A stretch of 64,000 nucleotides of DNA from Lentimicrobium saccharophilum (GCF_001192835.1 NZ_DF968182.1:1729975-1793974); one strand, 5' to 3'. Numbered from the stretch's first letter, positions 14,977-25,552 are shown. Program-made: numbers and translations. The notes: generated by a model not told the origin, from the sequence alone.

Positions 14977-17948
14977 GTGAAAACTATCAAATGAATGTTG
15001 TACTCTCAGAAGAAGCAACATCTTTAGATGAAGTTGTTGTTACGGCAACCAGAACAAAATTCTCTAATGAGAAAACCGGGGCAGTGACCAATATCACAAA
15101 CAGCGATATAGAAAATTTGCCTACAGTGAGTCGCAGCATTACAGACATTACCCGCCTTTCACCCTATGGTGGCAATGGGATGAGTTTTGCCGGCACTGAT
15201 GGTCGTACGGCTAACTTTACCGTGGATGGTGCTAATTTCAACAATAACTTCGGTTTAAGTTCCGCTCTTCCCGGTGGAGGTAGTCCAATCTCTATTGAAG
15301 CTATCGAAGAATTACAGGTAGTAATCGCTCCATATGATGTTCGCCAAACTAACTTTATTGGTGGCGGTGTAAATGCTATTACAAAATCCGGTACAAATAC
15401 CTTCAGAGGAAGTGCCTATACTTTTCACAGGAACGAAAACCTGCGCGGAGATGCTGTTGATGGTCAACAAATATCAGGTGCGCGTGATAAAGACCGCAAT
15501 ACAAACTATGGTTTAACTTTAGGTGGTCCGATTATCAAAAACAAATTGTTCTTCTTCGTAAACGCTGAAATGGCAAAAACTCCAACAATTGCCAATCGTT
15601 GGCGGGCTTCAACTAACGGCATTGCTGATCCAAACAATTTCATCTCTCGCACAACAGTAAGCGATCTTCAGACAGTTTCTGATTTTGTAAGAAATCAATA
15701 TGGTTATGAAACGGGATCTTACACAAATTTCCCTGCAGATGAAAGCAACACCAAACTGCTTGCCCGAATAGATTGGAATATCACCAACAAACATCGTTTG
15801 GCATTACGCTATAACTACACCAAAAACACTTCATGGATATCTCCTAATGCAACTTCTATGGACGGGGGTACCCGTGTGTCTGAGGCAAGGATGTCACAAG
15901 CCTCAATGTCGTTTGCAAACTCGATGTATTCGATGGACAACCTGGTTCATTCATTCTCTTTTGACTTAAACAGCCGCTTGTCTGATAATTTATCCAATCA
16001 ATTTTTGGCAACATTCTCAAAACTTGACGATGTCCGCGGATCGACTTCTGCCGAATTTCCTTTCATTGACATTTTGAAAGACGGACAAGCCTATATGTCT
16101 TTGGGATATGAACTATTTACATGGAACAATGGCGTTCACAACAACGTATTGAATATCAAGGACGAGCTCACATTCTATTATGGCAAGCATAAAATTGTAG
16201 GTGGAATGGCTTTCGAATATAAGATGGCAGATAATGCTTATATGCGTAACGGTACAGGATACTATCGCTACTTAAGTCTTGATGACTTCTTAAACGGAGC
16301 AGCACCTGAAATTGTAAACTTAACTTATGGTTATGACGGAGAGAGAAATCCTGCAGCTCGTATAAGAACAAACAAAATTGGAATTTACGGGCAAGATGAT
16401 TGGAGCGTTAGGGATAACTTCAAACTTTCTTACGGACTTCGTATAGATGGACTTTTCTTCAATAATAATGACCTGATTACAAACAATGCAATCTATGAAA
16501 TTGATTATTCCGGTCGCAATATCGACACAGGAGAATGGCCTGATGCAAATATCATCTTCTCTCCCCGCGTCGGTTTTGTGTGGGATACATATGGCGATAA
16601 GAGCTTGAAAGTTCGTGGAGGTACCGGTCTTTTCTCGGGTAACTTACCCCTTGTATTCTTCACCAATATGCCTACCAACGGTGGAATGGTACAGTATCAG
16701 GCTCAGATAAATGCAGCGAACGCAGCAAAAATGGGTTTCACAATGGATGAATTTGCCGGCGGTCTTGTAACTGACGCTAACGGAAATGCAAATATTGCTG
16801 CACTTTATGACAAGCTCATATCATTGGGATATCCTTCAACTATTTCTCCCGAGGATGGAACAGTTCCGTCTGCTATTGCGGCTGTAGATCCAAAATTCAA
16901 AATGCCGCAAGTATGGAAAACATCACTTGCTGTTGACTACGCACTCCCGATATCTTTCCCATTCTCCGTAACGGTGGAAGGTATCTTCAATAAAACGATC
17001 AACGGTGTTTCTATTTCTGACTGGAGTATTCCAACTGTAGGTGGCTTTGCCCGTTTCAACGGTGTTGACAATCGCCCTATTTATCCTGACGGTTATCGTA
17101 CAGGCACAAAGGCATTCGTATTGGAAAACACAAACCGTGGTTATGGCTGGTCAGGCAACATCATGATTAATGCTCAACCCGCGGATTGGATCAGCATGAT
17201 GGCATCCTATACGCGCACTACTACCAAAGATGTTACAGGTATGCCGGGATCAAATGCAGAATCAGCATTTACATACGTTCCAACAGTAGAAGGTCCTAAC
17301 AACATTAACTTGCACAATTCTCAGTACACCACACCCGATCGCCTTGTGGCATTTCTTACTGCCCACGACAAGAGCGGTAACCACTATAGCTTTATCTATG
17401 AAGCATGGCGCGGGGGAGCTAACTACTCATATATGATGGTTAATGACATCAATAGCGACGGCTACAACTACGATGCAATCTACGTTCCAACTGATGATGA
17501 AGTTGCCAACAACGAATTCCGCTTTGTTTCGGAAGACGACAAAACCCGCTTTATGGACTATGTGCATGCCAATGACTATCTGAAAAACCAACAAGGCATG
17601 TATGCAGAAGCTTATAGCGTTTACTCTCCCTGGGTACATCGCATTGACTTCAGCTACAAACATGATTTTGCTATTAAAACAAACAATACTGAGCACAAAC
17701 TGCAACTTAGTTTTGATATCAAAAACGTGATGAACCTCTTCAACTCCAATTGGGGTGTAGCTAAATATCTGAATCCGGAAATTGGTTCCGAAGCCCGTAT
17801 CCTTAGATACGAAGGCGTTGACGCTGAGGGCTTTGCTACATTCTCCACACCCTCTTCAATCAATGGTAATACCGAAACATTCACCAAAAGTTACTCATTG
17901 GGTCAATGCTGGTACGCATTAATCGGTGTCAAGTATCTTTTTAACTAA
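14964..17948 (+). pseudogene. Oar-like TonB-dependent receptor, 3' fragment (plug and barrel)
   Basis: 994 codons remain open from a GTG supplied by the IS right end; native sequence begins in codon 8. It carries the end of the CarbopepD_reg domain, a TonB-box-like SLDEVVVTATR, the plug (FTVDGANFNN, EAIEELQVVIAPYDVRQ, GVNAITKSGTN) and a long outer-membrane barrel ending in the terminal aromatic strand WYALIGVKYLFN. This is the Oar-like branch of TonB-dependent transporters. Without its signal peptide the fragment could not reach the outer membrane even if translated from the GTG, so function is presumably lost unless the IS leaves precisely. It is followed after 17 bases by a BACON lipoprotein, probably its surface partner. 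Confidence 0.92.
14977..14985 (+). repeat. Target-site duplication, right copy
   Basis: GTGAAAACT, identical to 13671-13679. Confidence 0.93.
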
Positions 17949-17965
17949 TTAAAAACCTGATAATC

Positions 17966-19480
17966 ATGAAATTAAAAAAAATATTTCCACTTTTCATTGC
18001 AATACTTGCCTTGATGACAAGTTGTACCGATGAAGAAACAATGACATTGCTTGAAGAAATTCAAGTATCATCATCTTACGTGTCTATCCCTGTGGATGGA
18101 GGCTCCACAACGATTACTGTAACCGCTAAAGATAGCTGGACAGTAGAAAAGGTAACTACTGTTAAGGATTCAGTTACGTGGTTGACAATCTCTTCAACCT
18201 CAGGCAGTGCCGGTGAATCTGAACTGACTTTTTCAGCTGAATCAACCCTCGATGGTCGTACTGCACAGGTTTTAATTCAAAGCGGAGGCCAAACGCAGAG
18301 AATTAACATCATACAGGGTTTGTCAATAGTTGAACCTGCCACATGTGCGGAGGTAATTGCCGGACCTGACGGCAAGACCTTCATGGTAACCGGGGTTTGT
18401 ACCGCAATTACCAACACAACCTACGGCAACTGGTACCTGGAAGATGAAACAGGTTCTATTTATATCTATGGAACCCTTGACGCAAAAGGAAATACAAAAA
18501 ACTTTTTAAGTTGGGGACTTGAAGTGGGGGATGAAGTAACTGTTCAGGGACCTAAAACCACCTATGGTTCGACAATAGAATTGGTAGATGTTACTGTTAT
18601 CAGGATCAATAAGTCACTTGTAAAAGTTGATTCGGTAGCAAACGCAGTGCTTCCTCTCGAAGGTGGTGAATTCATAGCTTACCTTACCTGCAAAGGACAA
18701 GGCGTTTCGGTGGATATTCCTGAAGATGCCAAGTCATGGTTGTCAATTTCCTCAATCGAGTCGGCAGGCGAACAAGTAGTTGTGAAATTCCACGCCATTG
18801 CCAATAACGGCGGCGACCGTAGCACTACCATCATATTCCGCACCACAGACGGGTCTAAAACCTATTCTACAGAAACAACACTGAGTCAAACAGGAGCGAT
18901 TATTGATGCAAGTATCGCACAATTCCTTGAAGCTCCGGTTGGTGATACACAATATCGGTTGGCAGGTGTTATTACCAGTATTGCCAATGATACATACGGT
19001 AATTTATACCTGAGAGATTTCTCAGGTGAAACGTTTGTTTATGGCATCGAGGATTATGCACAACTGGGACTGAAAGAAGGTGACATTATCACAATTGTTG
19101 GAAAACGTGCCGCTTATCAAGGAACCCCGCAAGTAGGTGGTGCTGTTCTGGAAAGCTCAATTCCCGTAACTCCGATTACTATTGCAGAGGTACTGACTAA
19201 ACCTGATGACCCCAATACATACTATATGGTAACCGGCGAAATAACATCAATCGCCAATGAAACATATGGTAATCTGTATTTGTCAGAAAACGGCAGTGAA
19301 ATCTACCTGTATGGCTGTTATCCGGGTTATGGTGCAACCGGCGATGACAGAAAATACCTTTTAGCCAACGAAGGCATTGTTGTTGGTGATATACTGACAG
19401 TAATTGCTACTAAGGGTTCCTATAACGGAGTGGATCAACTTTCAAATGGCATCTATTTCAGCCACGTAAGTGCTAAATAA
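17966..19480 (+). CDS. BACON-domain surface lipoprotein with three OB-like repeats
   Basis: 504 aa. Lipoprotein signal with lipobox MTSC (C20). BACON-type Ig domains appear at about 30-115 (VSSSYVSIPVDGGSTTITV, WLTISSTSG) and again at about 215-310. Three related segments carry the motif TYGNxYLxD/E...G..xYxYG (near residues 150, 345 and 430), which look like small OB-fold repeats seen in other Bacteroidota lipoproteins. The protein is probably displayed at the surface. It follows the TonB receptor by 17 bases on the same strand, so the two likely form a uptake or binding pair, and expression may now suffer polar effects from the IS. Ligand unknown. Confidence 0.82.
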   Translation: MKLKKIFPLFIAILALMTSCTDEETMTLLEEIQVSSSYVSIPVDGGSTTITVTAKDSWTVEKVTTVKDSVTWLTISSTSGSAGESELTFSAESTLDGRTAQVLIQSGGQTQRINIIQGLSIVEPATCAEVIAGPDGKTFMVTGVCTAITNTTYGNWYLEDETGSIYIYGTLDAKGNTKNFLSWGLEVGDEVTVQGPKTTYGSTIELVDVTVIRINKSLVKVDSVANAVLPLEGGEFIAYLTCKGQGVSVDIPEDAKSWLSISSIESAGEQVVVKFHAIANNGGDRSTTIIFRTTDGSKTYSTETTLSQTGAIIDASIAQFLEAPVGDTQYRLAGVITSIANDTYGNLYLRDFSGETFVYGIEDYAQLGLKEGDIITIVGKRAAYQGTPQVGGAVLESSIPVTPITIAEVLTKPDDPNTYYMVTGEITSIANETYGNLYLSENGSEIYLYGCYPGYGATGDDRKYLLANEGIVVGDILTVIATKGSYNGVDQLSNGIYFSHVSAK

Positions 19481-19518
19481 AATGTAATTTTCTTCATTAT
19501 TTATTTAATGGAGTAAAA

Positions 19519-19556
19519 CAAAAAGAGGCTGTTTAAAAAAACAAGCCTCTTTTTGT
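19519..19556 (+). terminator. Intrinsic terminator after the receptor/lipoprotein operon
   Basis: Stem AAAGAGGCT (19522-19530) pairs with AGCCTCTTT (19544-19552) around an A-rich loop and is followed by a T-rich tail. Confidence 0.88.
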
Positions 19557-19637
19557 TTCGACAGGGTAATGCAGTCTTTCGTAAAAAAAATAGGCGGCAA
19601 GAGTGGAAACCTAATTCAACCATGTAAATAAAACAAA

Positions 19638-20420
19638 ATGAAAACAAGTAACGGTTACGCGCTTATCACCGGTGCCTCCGGCGGCATTGGTTTCGACCTG
19701 GCAGTATTGATGGCCTCCAAAGGTCACAACCTTATCCTCACAGCACGTTCGGAAGAGAAAATCGCCAATCTTGCCAGGCAGTTGTCAAAAACCCACGGGA
19801 TTGAATCCGTTGTATTCCCCGCAGACCTTTCTGTTGAAGATGACAGGGAAAAACTGCTGGAATTTATCCGGAACAACAATTACCACATTGAGATACTTGT
19901 CAATAATGCCGGCTTTGGCGATCTGGGACCGTTCGAACATGCCGACTGGGATAAGACCCATCAGATGATACAACTGAACATCACGGCACTTTCACACCTG
20001 ACCAGGGTGTTGATCCCCGGAATGCGGAAGTTCAAAAGCGGCAGAATCCTGAATGTCGCCTCTGTCGCAGCGTTTATGCCGGGCCCGCTGATGGCGGTAT
20101 ATTATGCAAGCAAAGCTTATGTGCTTTCGTTTTCCGAAGCCCTGGCCGGAGAGCTCAGGGGAAGTGGCATTACAGTGACAACCCTTTGTCCGGGCCCTGT
20201 AGCTACCGGTTTTCAGGAAAAGGCCGAATTCAACGATCCGACCCTGATGAAAATATTAAAACCGGCTACACCGGCAGAAGTTGCGGAATATGGTTACAAA
20301 GCGATGATAAAAGGCAAACGGCTGGCTATACATGGTTTGATGAACCGGTTTATGATTTTCAGCCTGCGGTTTTCTCCACGCCGGATGGTTTCGGATTTGG
20401 TTAAGAGACTCCATCAATAA
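19638..20420 (+). CDS. SDR family oxidoreductase
   Basis: 260 aa, classical short-chain dehydrogenase. Cofactor motif TGASGGIG near residues 11-18, NNAG segment at about 90 (LVNNAGFG), catalytic serine in NVASVAA and the YxxxK pair in YYASKAY. The C-terminal basic tail (RRMVSDLVKRLHQ) is typical of the DltE-like/YdfG-like group. NAD(P)H-dependent reduction of an unknown carbonyl in the cytoplasm. Single gene between a strong terminator and an S9 peptidase gene on the same strand. Confidence 0.92.
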   Translation: MKTSNGYALITGASGGIGFDLAVLMASKGHNLILTARSEEKIANLARQLSKTHGIESVVFPADLSVEDDREKLLEFIRNNNYHIEILVNNAGFGDLGPFEHADWDKTHQMIQLNITALSHLTRVLIPGMRKFKSGRILNVASVAAFMPGPLMAVYYASKAYVLSFSEALAGELRGSGITVTTLCPGPVATGFQEKAEFNDPTLMKILKPATPAEVAEYGYKAMIKGKRLAIHGLMNRFMIFSLRFSPRRMVSDLVKRLHQ

Positions 20421-20553
20421 TCCGCTTCCTTTTTTTTTCAAACAAACTGTAATCTTTCTGAATCTTTTTCGTCTAACCTGATAACTATATGCAACAACAG
20501 TAAAACTGTGTTGTTCTATGATAACTCTTCCGGTATTAATCAAACAATATCTT

Positions 20554-22590
20554 ATGAAAAAGATCAGTGTTCTGGTAATTGTCATGATCATGACCACAAT
20601 TTCAGCATCTCTCCTGGCGCAGGACAGTAAACTTCCACCGCTCCTTGACCGTGAGCTTTTCTTCGACAATCCTGAAATCTCAGGCGGGCAGTTATCGCCT
20701 GACGGGAAGTTCATTTCATTTGTAAAGCCATACAATGGTGTAATGAATATCTGGGTAAAGACGCTTGAGGAGCCTTTTGCTTCAGCGCGCCCGCTTACCG
20801 CCGATAAACAGCGTCCGGTACGTTCCTATTTCTGGTCGAGAGACGGGAAATATATCCTCTACGTACAGGACAAAGGCGGTGATGAAAACTTCAACATATA
20901 CGCCGTTAACCCATCTGAGAAACCGCCTGTGGGTGCCGAGGTTCCTGAAAACCGTGACCTCACCAACCTCAAGGGTGTGAGGGTGCAGATCTATTCGGTC
21001 CCCAAAACCGATCCGGATGCTATTTATATTGGCCTCAATGACCGTGATCCGGCCTGGCATGATTTGTACAGGATGAAACTTTCGACAGGCGAGCGTACCT
21101 TAATCCGTCAGAATTCGGGCGAAGACCGCATCACCGGATGGATATTTGACTGGGACGACCAGCTGCGCCTTGCCATGCGGGCCAATGCCGACGGAAGCAA
21201 CGACATCCTGAGGGTTGATGAAAGCGGGTTTACCCCGATTTACACTACCAATGTATTTGAGACTGCCTACCCGATTGCCTTCGACAAGAATAATCAAAGG
21301 GTTTATCTTATCACCAATAAAGGGGATGATGTGGACCTTACCCGGCTGATCCTGCTGGATCCTAACACCCTGAAGGAAGAATTCGTTGAAGCAGACCCTC
21401 AGCAGCGTGTTGATCTGGGGGATGTGGCATTCTCGGATCTCAGGCGTGAAATTATTTATACTTCCTATGAAGATGACCGCAACAGGCTCTACTGGAAAGA
21501 TAAGGATTTTGAAGCTGACTACAAACGCATCAGCGAGCAGTTACCGGGCGTTGAACCTTATTTTGCAAGAACGACCGCTGACGAGCGGTTCTGGATTATC
21601 GGCTCATACAGCGATGTAGATCCGGGAACAACTTACCTTTTTGACCGCGTCACCAAAAAACTCACCTTCCAGTACCGGCCGCGGCCCAATATCCCGGTTG
21701 AACACATGGCAAACATGCAGGCCATCCGCTATCCCTCTTCCGACGGATTGGAAATACCTGCTTACCTGACACTTCCCAAAGGGGTTGAGCCCAAAAACCT
21801 CCCCCTGATCGTGATGCCTCACGGCGGCCCATGGGCCCGGAGCGGATGGGGGTTTAATTCGTATGCCCAGTTTCTGGCCAACCGCGGCTATGCCGTGCTT
21901 GACCCGAACTTCAGGGCTTCGACAGGATACGGCAAAAAGTTTATCAATGCAGGAAACAATGAATGGGGACGTAAAATGCAGGATGACATTACCTGGGGTG
22001 TAAAGTATCTTGTAAAGCAAGGCATCGCTGATCCGGAAAAAGTGGCCATCATGGGCGGCTCGTATGGGGGATATGCCACCCTGGCGGGACTTGCGTTCAC
22101 TCCGGATGTATATGCCTGCGGGGTTTCCATCGTCGGGCCTTCAAACCTGATCACCCTGCTCAACTCCATTCCGCCTTACTGGGAATCCATCCGCACCGTA
22201 TTTCACAAACGCATGGGCGATCCTTCCACCCCTGAAGGCGAAGCTGACCTGAAAAAGATGTCTCCCCTCTTCTCAGCCGATAAAATAAAATCGCCTTTAC
22301 TGGTGGTTCAGGGTGCTAATGACCCAAGGGTAAAACAGCATGAATCGGATCAGATTGTGGTAGCCTTGCGCGACCGTGGTTTTCCGGTAGAATATATTGT
22401 TGCGCCCGACGAAGGACATGGTTTTGCCCGCCCGGTCAACAATATGGCCATGCTGGCAGCCGCAGAGAAATTTCTTGCCCGCCATCTGGGAGGCCGGTAT
22501 CAGGAAAGTATGAAACCTGAAGTTGCTGAAAGACTGAAAGAAATTACGGTGGATCCCAAAACGGTAATTTTGAAGTCTACTGAAAAATAA
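20554..22590 (+). CDS. S9 family (prolyl oligopeptidase-type) secreted peptidase
   Basis: 678 aa from the ATG at 20554; this start places a clean signal peptide (MKKISVLVIVMIM... to LLAQD) at the N-terminus, whereas an in-frame ATG 12 codons earlier would spoil it. A beta-propeller of about 400 residues precedes an alpha/beta-hydrolase domain with GGSYGG (catalytic S503), the aspartate in GANDPR (D590) and the histidine in EGHGF (H622). Predicted periplasmic or outer-membrane-facing serine peptidase that trims oligopeptides. Followed by a terminator 26 bases after the stop. A second S9 peptidase of the DPP-IV type lies near 57.5-59.7 kb. Confidence 0.92.
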   Translation: MKKISVLVIVMIMTTISASLLAQDSKLPPLLDRELFFDNPEISGGQLSPDGKFISFVKPYNGVMNIWVKTLEEPFASARPLTADKQRPVRSYFWSRDGKYILYVQDKGGDENFNIYAVNPSEKPPVGAEVPENRDLTNLKGVRVQIYSVPKTDPDAIYIGLNDRDPAWHDLYRMKLSTGERTLIRQNSGEDRITGWIFDWDDQLRLAMRANADGSNDILRVDESGFTPIYTTNVFETAYPIAFDKNNQRVYLITNKGDDVDLTRLILLDPNTLKEEFVEADPQQRVDLGDVAFSDLRREIIYTSYEDDRNRLYWKDKDFEADYKRISEQLPGVEPYFARTTADERFWIIGSYSDVDPGTTYLFDRVTKKLTFQYRPRPNIPVEHMANMQAIRYPSSDGLEIPAYLTLPKGVEPKNLPLIVMPHGGPWARSGWGFNSYAQFLANRGYAVLDPNFRASTGYGKKFINAGNNEWGRKMQDDITWGVKYLVKQGIADPEKVAIMGGSYGGYATLAGLAFTPDVYACGVSIVGPSNLITLLNSIPPYWESIRTVFHKRMGDPSTPEGEADLKKMSPLFSADKIKSPLLVVQGANDPRVKQHESDQIVVALRDRGFPVEYIVAPDEGHGFARPVNNMAMLAAAEKFLARHLGGRYQESMKPEVAERLKEITVDPKTVILKSTEK

Positions 22591-22616
22591 TCCGCCGGGA
22601 TTACCAGATAAAAGCT

Positions 22617-22648
22617 TGCGCCCGGAAGCCATACCGGGCGCATTTTTT
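22617..22648 (+). terminator. Intrinsic terminator after the S9 peptidase
   Basis: Perfect stem TGCGCCCGG / CCGGGCGCA with an 8-base loop, then six T. Confidence 0.93.
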
Positions 22649-22799
22649 CTTATCATAAAAATCAGACAGTATCAGATAATTAATTGCCTAACTTAGGGCG
22701 AAAATAGCAAGCTTTAAATTTTTGTTAGCCGGGTGCTTCAGAGTAAGATATTACGATCTCCCGGCATTCACATCGCCTAAACACCCTAATAAGTTTAAC

Positions 22800-23054
22800 A
22801 TGAAGAGTAATTCTGAAAATGTGCCGGTCAGAATCTATTCAGGTTCCCCCTGGCATGCAGCCCTGCTTAAGAGTATACTTGAAGACGCTGGCATTCCTGC
22901 ATTTCTGAAAGATGAATACATCGCCACTATTGCTCCATGGAATGCCGCCCCCGGAGGCTACAACACCACGGATGTCATGGTTGCAGGGCAGGATTTTGAA
23001 GCAGGCCGGGCAATTGCAGAGACTTTTGAGCAAAACCTCAGGAATGACGGATAA
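22800..23054 (+). CDS. DUF2007 family small protein
   Basis: 84 aa from the ATG at 22800. Matches the DUF2007 (putative signal-transducing) family: VRIYSGSPWHAALLKSILEDAGI, a short loop, then VMVAGQDFEAGRAIAETF. The family folds like an ACT-type ferredoxin-like domain and has no settled role. No signal peptide. A longer in-frame reading from a TTG upstream has no family similarity, so I use the ATG. It lies between the S9 terminator and the T9SS protein gene. Confidence 0.8.
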   Translation: MKSNSENVPVRIYSGSPWHAALLKSILEDAGIPAFLKDEYIATIAPWNAAPGGYNTTDVMVAGQDFEAGRAIAETFEQNLRNDG

Positions 23055-23114
23055 AACATTGCAAACAAAAGGTTTTTTCAGGTGTTGAATTAAACGTCAT
23101 ATTACCTTTCAGCC

Positions 23115-24734
23115 GTGGCCCGATCAACATATCTCATCCTGATCTTTCTGCTGTTTTCCGGTTTCAGCCTTTCAGCCCAAAACTGGAAAGCCTATCCATA
23201 TCATGAGGAAGGCACACTGATTTATTTTCCGCAGGACGAAGGTCGTCATCCATCAGAACCTACCGAGTGGTGGTACGCAAATGGTTTCCTCACCGGCCTG
23301 AATTCCGGAAAGGAATACTCATTTATGGTTTCCTATTTCTATTATCCGGCCTTTGGCTTTGATGGTTTCCGGATATTTAATATTGCCGATGAAACTGATG
23401 GACAATTTTACCCTGAAACACTTCCTTGCACTTATCCGGAGATTTCGCAGGATATGCTTCATATTCAGGCCCTGACCTGGGGCGGAGGAAGCGAGCAATG
23501 GGTAACCCTTACTGATAACCAGGGAGAACTTATTCCTTTCGAATACCAACTTAACGCACAGTCGGAATACGGAAGCATTGACCTTGACTTTGCGGCAGTT
23601 AAAAAACCTCTGATGATCAACGATTCGGGCTTTGTTTACCAGGGCGCAACCGCATACTCCTACTATTATTCGCTTACGACCCTTGAAGTAAGCGGCAGCA
23701 TCACACTCGGCGGATTCACCGAACCGGTTTCGGGCGTCTCCTGGCTTGACCGGCAATATGGCACCTTCAACCCCAGCACCGGCGAAAACTATGAGTGGTT
23801 CTCGGTACAACTTTCCAATGGCATGGATCTCAATATCTGGGAATTGTTTACCCCTCAGAACAGCATTCCCGACACGTCTGCCTACCGTCATTTCAGCATC
23901 TACATCAATGACTCCACAGCAGTTTCCACATCAGATTTCACGCTTGAGCGGCTGCAGTTCGTATTCACACCTGATCAGGAACAATGTTACGCGAAACAAT
24001 GGCGCTTTGTTCACGATACCCTCGACCTGACTTTTACAACCCGCCACGACAACCAGGAAGTCATGCTGCCTTTCAGGTTTTACGAGGGTTCCTTTGACGT
24101 TTCAGGTTTTGCAGGTACAACGCCTGTTACCGGCAAGGGGTTTGCTGAATTGCTGCACAGATACCAGCATCCCGAAATCCGGATCGACCAGCCTGACGGA
24201 AGTTTTACCGAGGGTGGCTTCTATCCCGTTACCTGGCAACTGTTAAACCCTGACGACGGAAGACCGGTCTATTACGATGTGGAGATCAGCCTTAATAATA
24301 ACCCGGACTACGAGGTTGTAGCCCAGCATATTACAGACACATCCTTTTTATGGGACAACACCGGTATTGAACCGGGAACGCCATTCCGCGTAAGAGTAAA
24401 AGGATACTCCATTGACTCTACACTCCATGGCAGCGATTCAACCTCCCAGGCATTGTTCACAGGAATTTCCGGCAGCCCCGCCGGACATACGGGAAAACAG
24501 GCCGTAATTTATCCTAACCCGGCTGATGACCACTTCATTATCAGGTTGAGTATACCAACGAGTGATGCGGTGCTTAAACTGACCAATAGCCAGGGCAGGA
24601 CTGTCAGGATCATTGATAGCGTTCACGGAAACGATCTCAGAATAAAAAGGGGAAATCTGCCTCCCGGTATCTATTTTTATAAAATTTCGTCCGGCAACAT
24701 CGTAGTTGCAAGTGGTAAACTGATATTGCGCTAA
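23115..24734 (+). CDS. T9SS-sorted CrtC/AttH-like lipocalin-type protein
   Basis: 539 aa; the start is GTG at 23115, directly before a good signal peptide (ARSTYLILIFLLFSGFS...SAQ). Residues about 35-350 match the AttH/CrtC (carotenoid 1,2-hydratase-like) family: EWWYANGFLTG, FMVSYFYYPAFGF, and SGVSWLDRQYG followed by WFSVQLSNGMDLNIWEL. The next 90 residues form an Ig/fibronectin-like segment, and the final 80 are a T9SS sorting tail (IYPNPADDHFIIRL ... GIYFYKIS). In carotenoid makers CrtC adds water to a lycopene-type chain; no carotenoid genes are nearby, and the substrate of exported AttH-like proteins is unknown. The combination with a T9SS tail is unusual. Confidence 0.85.
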   Translation: MARSTYLILIFLLFSGFSLSAQNWKAYPYHEEGTLIYFPQDEGRHPSEPTEWWYANGFLTGLNSGKEYSFMVSYFYYPAFGFDGFRIFNIADETDGQFYPETLPCTYPEISQDMLHIQALTWGGGSEQWVTLTDNQGELIPFEYQLNAQSEYGSIDLDFAAVKKPLMINDSGFVYQGATAYSYYYSLTTLEVSGSITLGGFTEPVSGVSWLDRQYGTFNPSTGENYEWFSVQLSNGMDLNIWELFTPQNSIPDTSAYRHFSIYINDSTAVSTSDFTLERLQFVFTPDQEQCYAKQWRFVHDTLDLTFTTRHDNQEVMLPFRFYEGSFDVSGFAGTTPVTGKGFAELLHRYQHPEIRIDQPDGSFTEGGFYPVTWQLLNPDDGRPVYYDVEISLNNNPDYEVVAQHITDTSFLWDNTGIEPGTPFRVRVKGYSIDSTLHGSDSTSQALFTGISGSPAGHTGKQAVIYPNPADDHFIIRLSIPTSDAVLKLTNSQGRTVRIIDSVHGNDLRIKRGNLPPGIYFYKISSGNIVVASGKLILR

Positions 24735-24874
24735 GCAATTCCTGTTTACTTCAGCGGGCTGCAACATCCTTAGTTTTGACCATTCCGGATTAAAAAAGCG
24801 AACAAACCCGGTTTTTATATAGTAAAAATCTATATCTTTAAACATCATTTAACAGTCACTTAATCTGCCATCAT

Positions 24875-25552
24875 ATGAGAACAAGATTATTCTTGATGCT
24901 ATCCGTTTCCATACTCATCTCTTTCTCTGCTGCAGGACAGGAAAAATGCGAAGTGATGAAATCCTCTATTTCAGGAAGCTACACGGGAGGTTGCAAAAAA
25001 GGCCTTGCCGATGGAAAAGGGACTGCCCAGGGTATAGATCATTATACCGGCCAATTCAGCAAAGGTCTTCCGCATGGCAAGGGAACATACACCTGGTCAA
25101 CCGGCGAAGTTTATGAAGGAAGCTGGAAAAAAGGAAAACGGCACGGCATTGGCACCTATTCCTGGTTTTATCAGGGCCGTGATACCATATCTGAAGGACA
25201 ATGGATAGAGGATCAGTATGCTGGGCCGGCTTACGCAAAACCCCGCATTACCCAGAATTCGAATATTGAGCGGTATACTATCCGAAAAGAAGGTGAAATA
25301 ACCAACCGGGTCCTGATAGGATTTTATCAAAACGGTCTTCCGAATACTTCTATGACAAATCTGATGCTTGCATCCAGCAGCGGGTATCAATCCACATTGG
25401 GTCCGCTCACCGGTTACGAAGGGGTTACATTTCCTGTTACCATCAATGTCAAGTATACTACCATGAACAAGTTACAGACAGCTACCTATGAGGTCAGGTT
25501 TGAATTTGAAATTTCCGAACCCGGTGATTGGAGGGTAACACTTTATAATTAA
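24875..25552 (+). CDS. Secreted MORN-repeat protein
   Basis: 225 aa. Signal peptide ending near SAAGQE. Three MORN-type repeats from about residue 34 to 110 (YTGGCKKGLADGKGTAQG, YTGQFSKGLPHGKGTYTW, YEGSWKKGKRHGIGTYSW), then a beta-rich C-terminal domain with no family I recognise. In bacteria MORN repeats usually serve as small envelope-associated binding units. An AT-rich stretch with TATCTTTA (24833-24840), close to the -7 consensus, precedes the gene. Single gene; function unknown. Confidence 0.85.
   Translation: MRTRLFLMLSVSILISFSAAGQEKCEVMKSSISGSYTGGCKKGLADGKGTAQGIDHYTGQFSKGLPHGKGTYTWSTGEVYEGSWKKGKRHGIGTYSWFYQGRDTISEGQWIEDQYAGPAYAKPRITQNSNIERYTIRKEGEITNRVLIGFYQNGLPNTSMTNLMLASSSGYQSTLGPLTGYEGVTFPVTINVKYTTMNKLQTATYEVRFEFEISEPGDWRVTLYN

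Noticed and set aside
23115..24734. CrtC-like match read as carotenoid biosynthesis.
   Set aside because: No phytoene synthase, desaturase or other carotenoid gene is present, and the protein is exported by T9SS, away from carotenoid synthesis.
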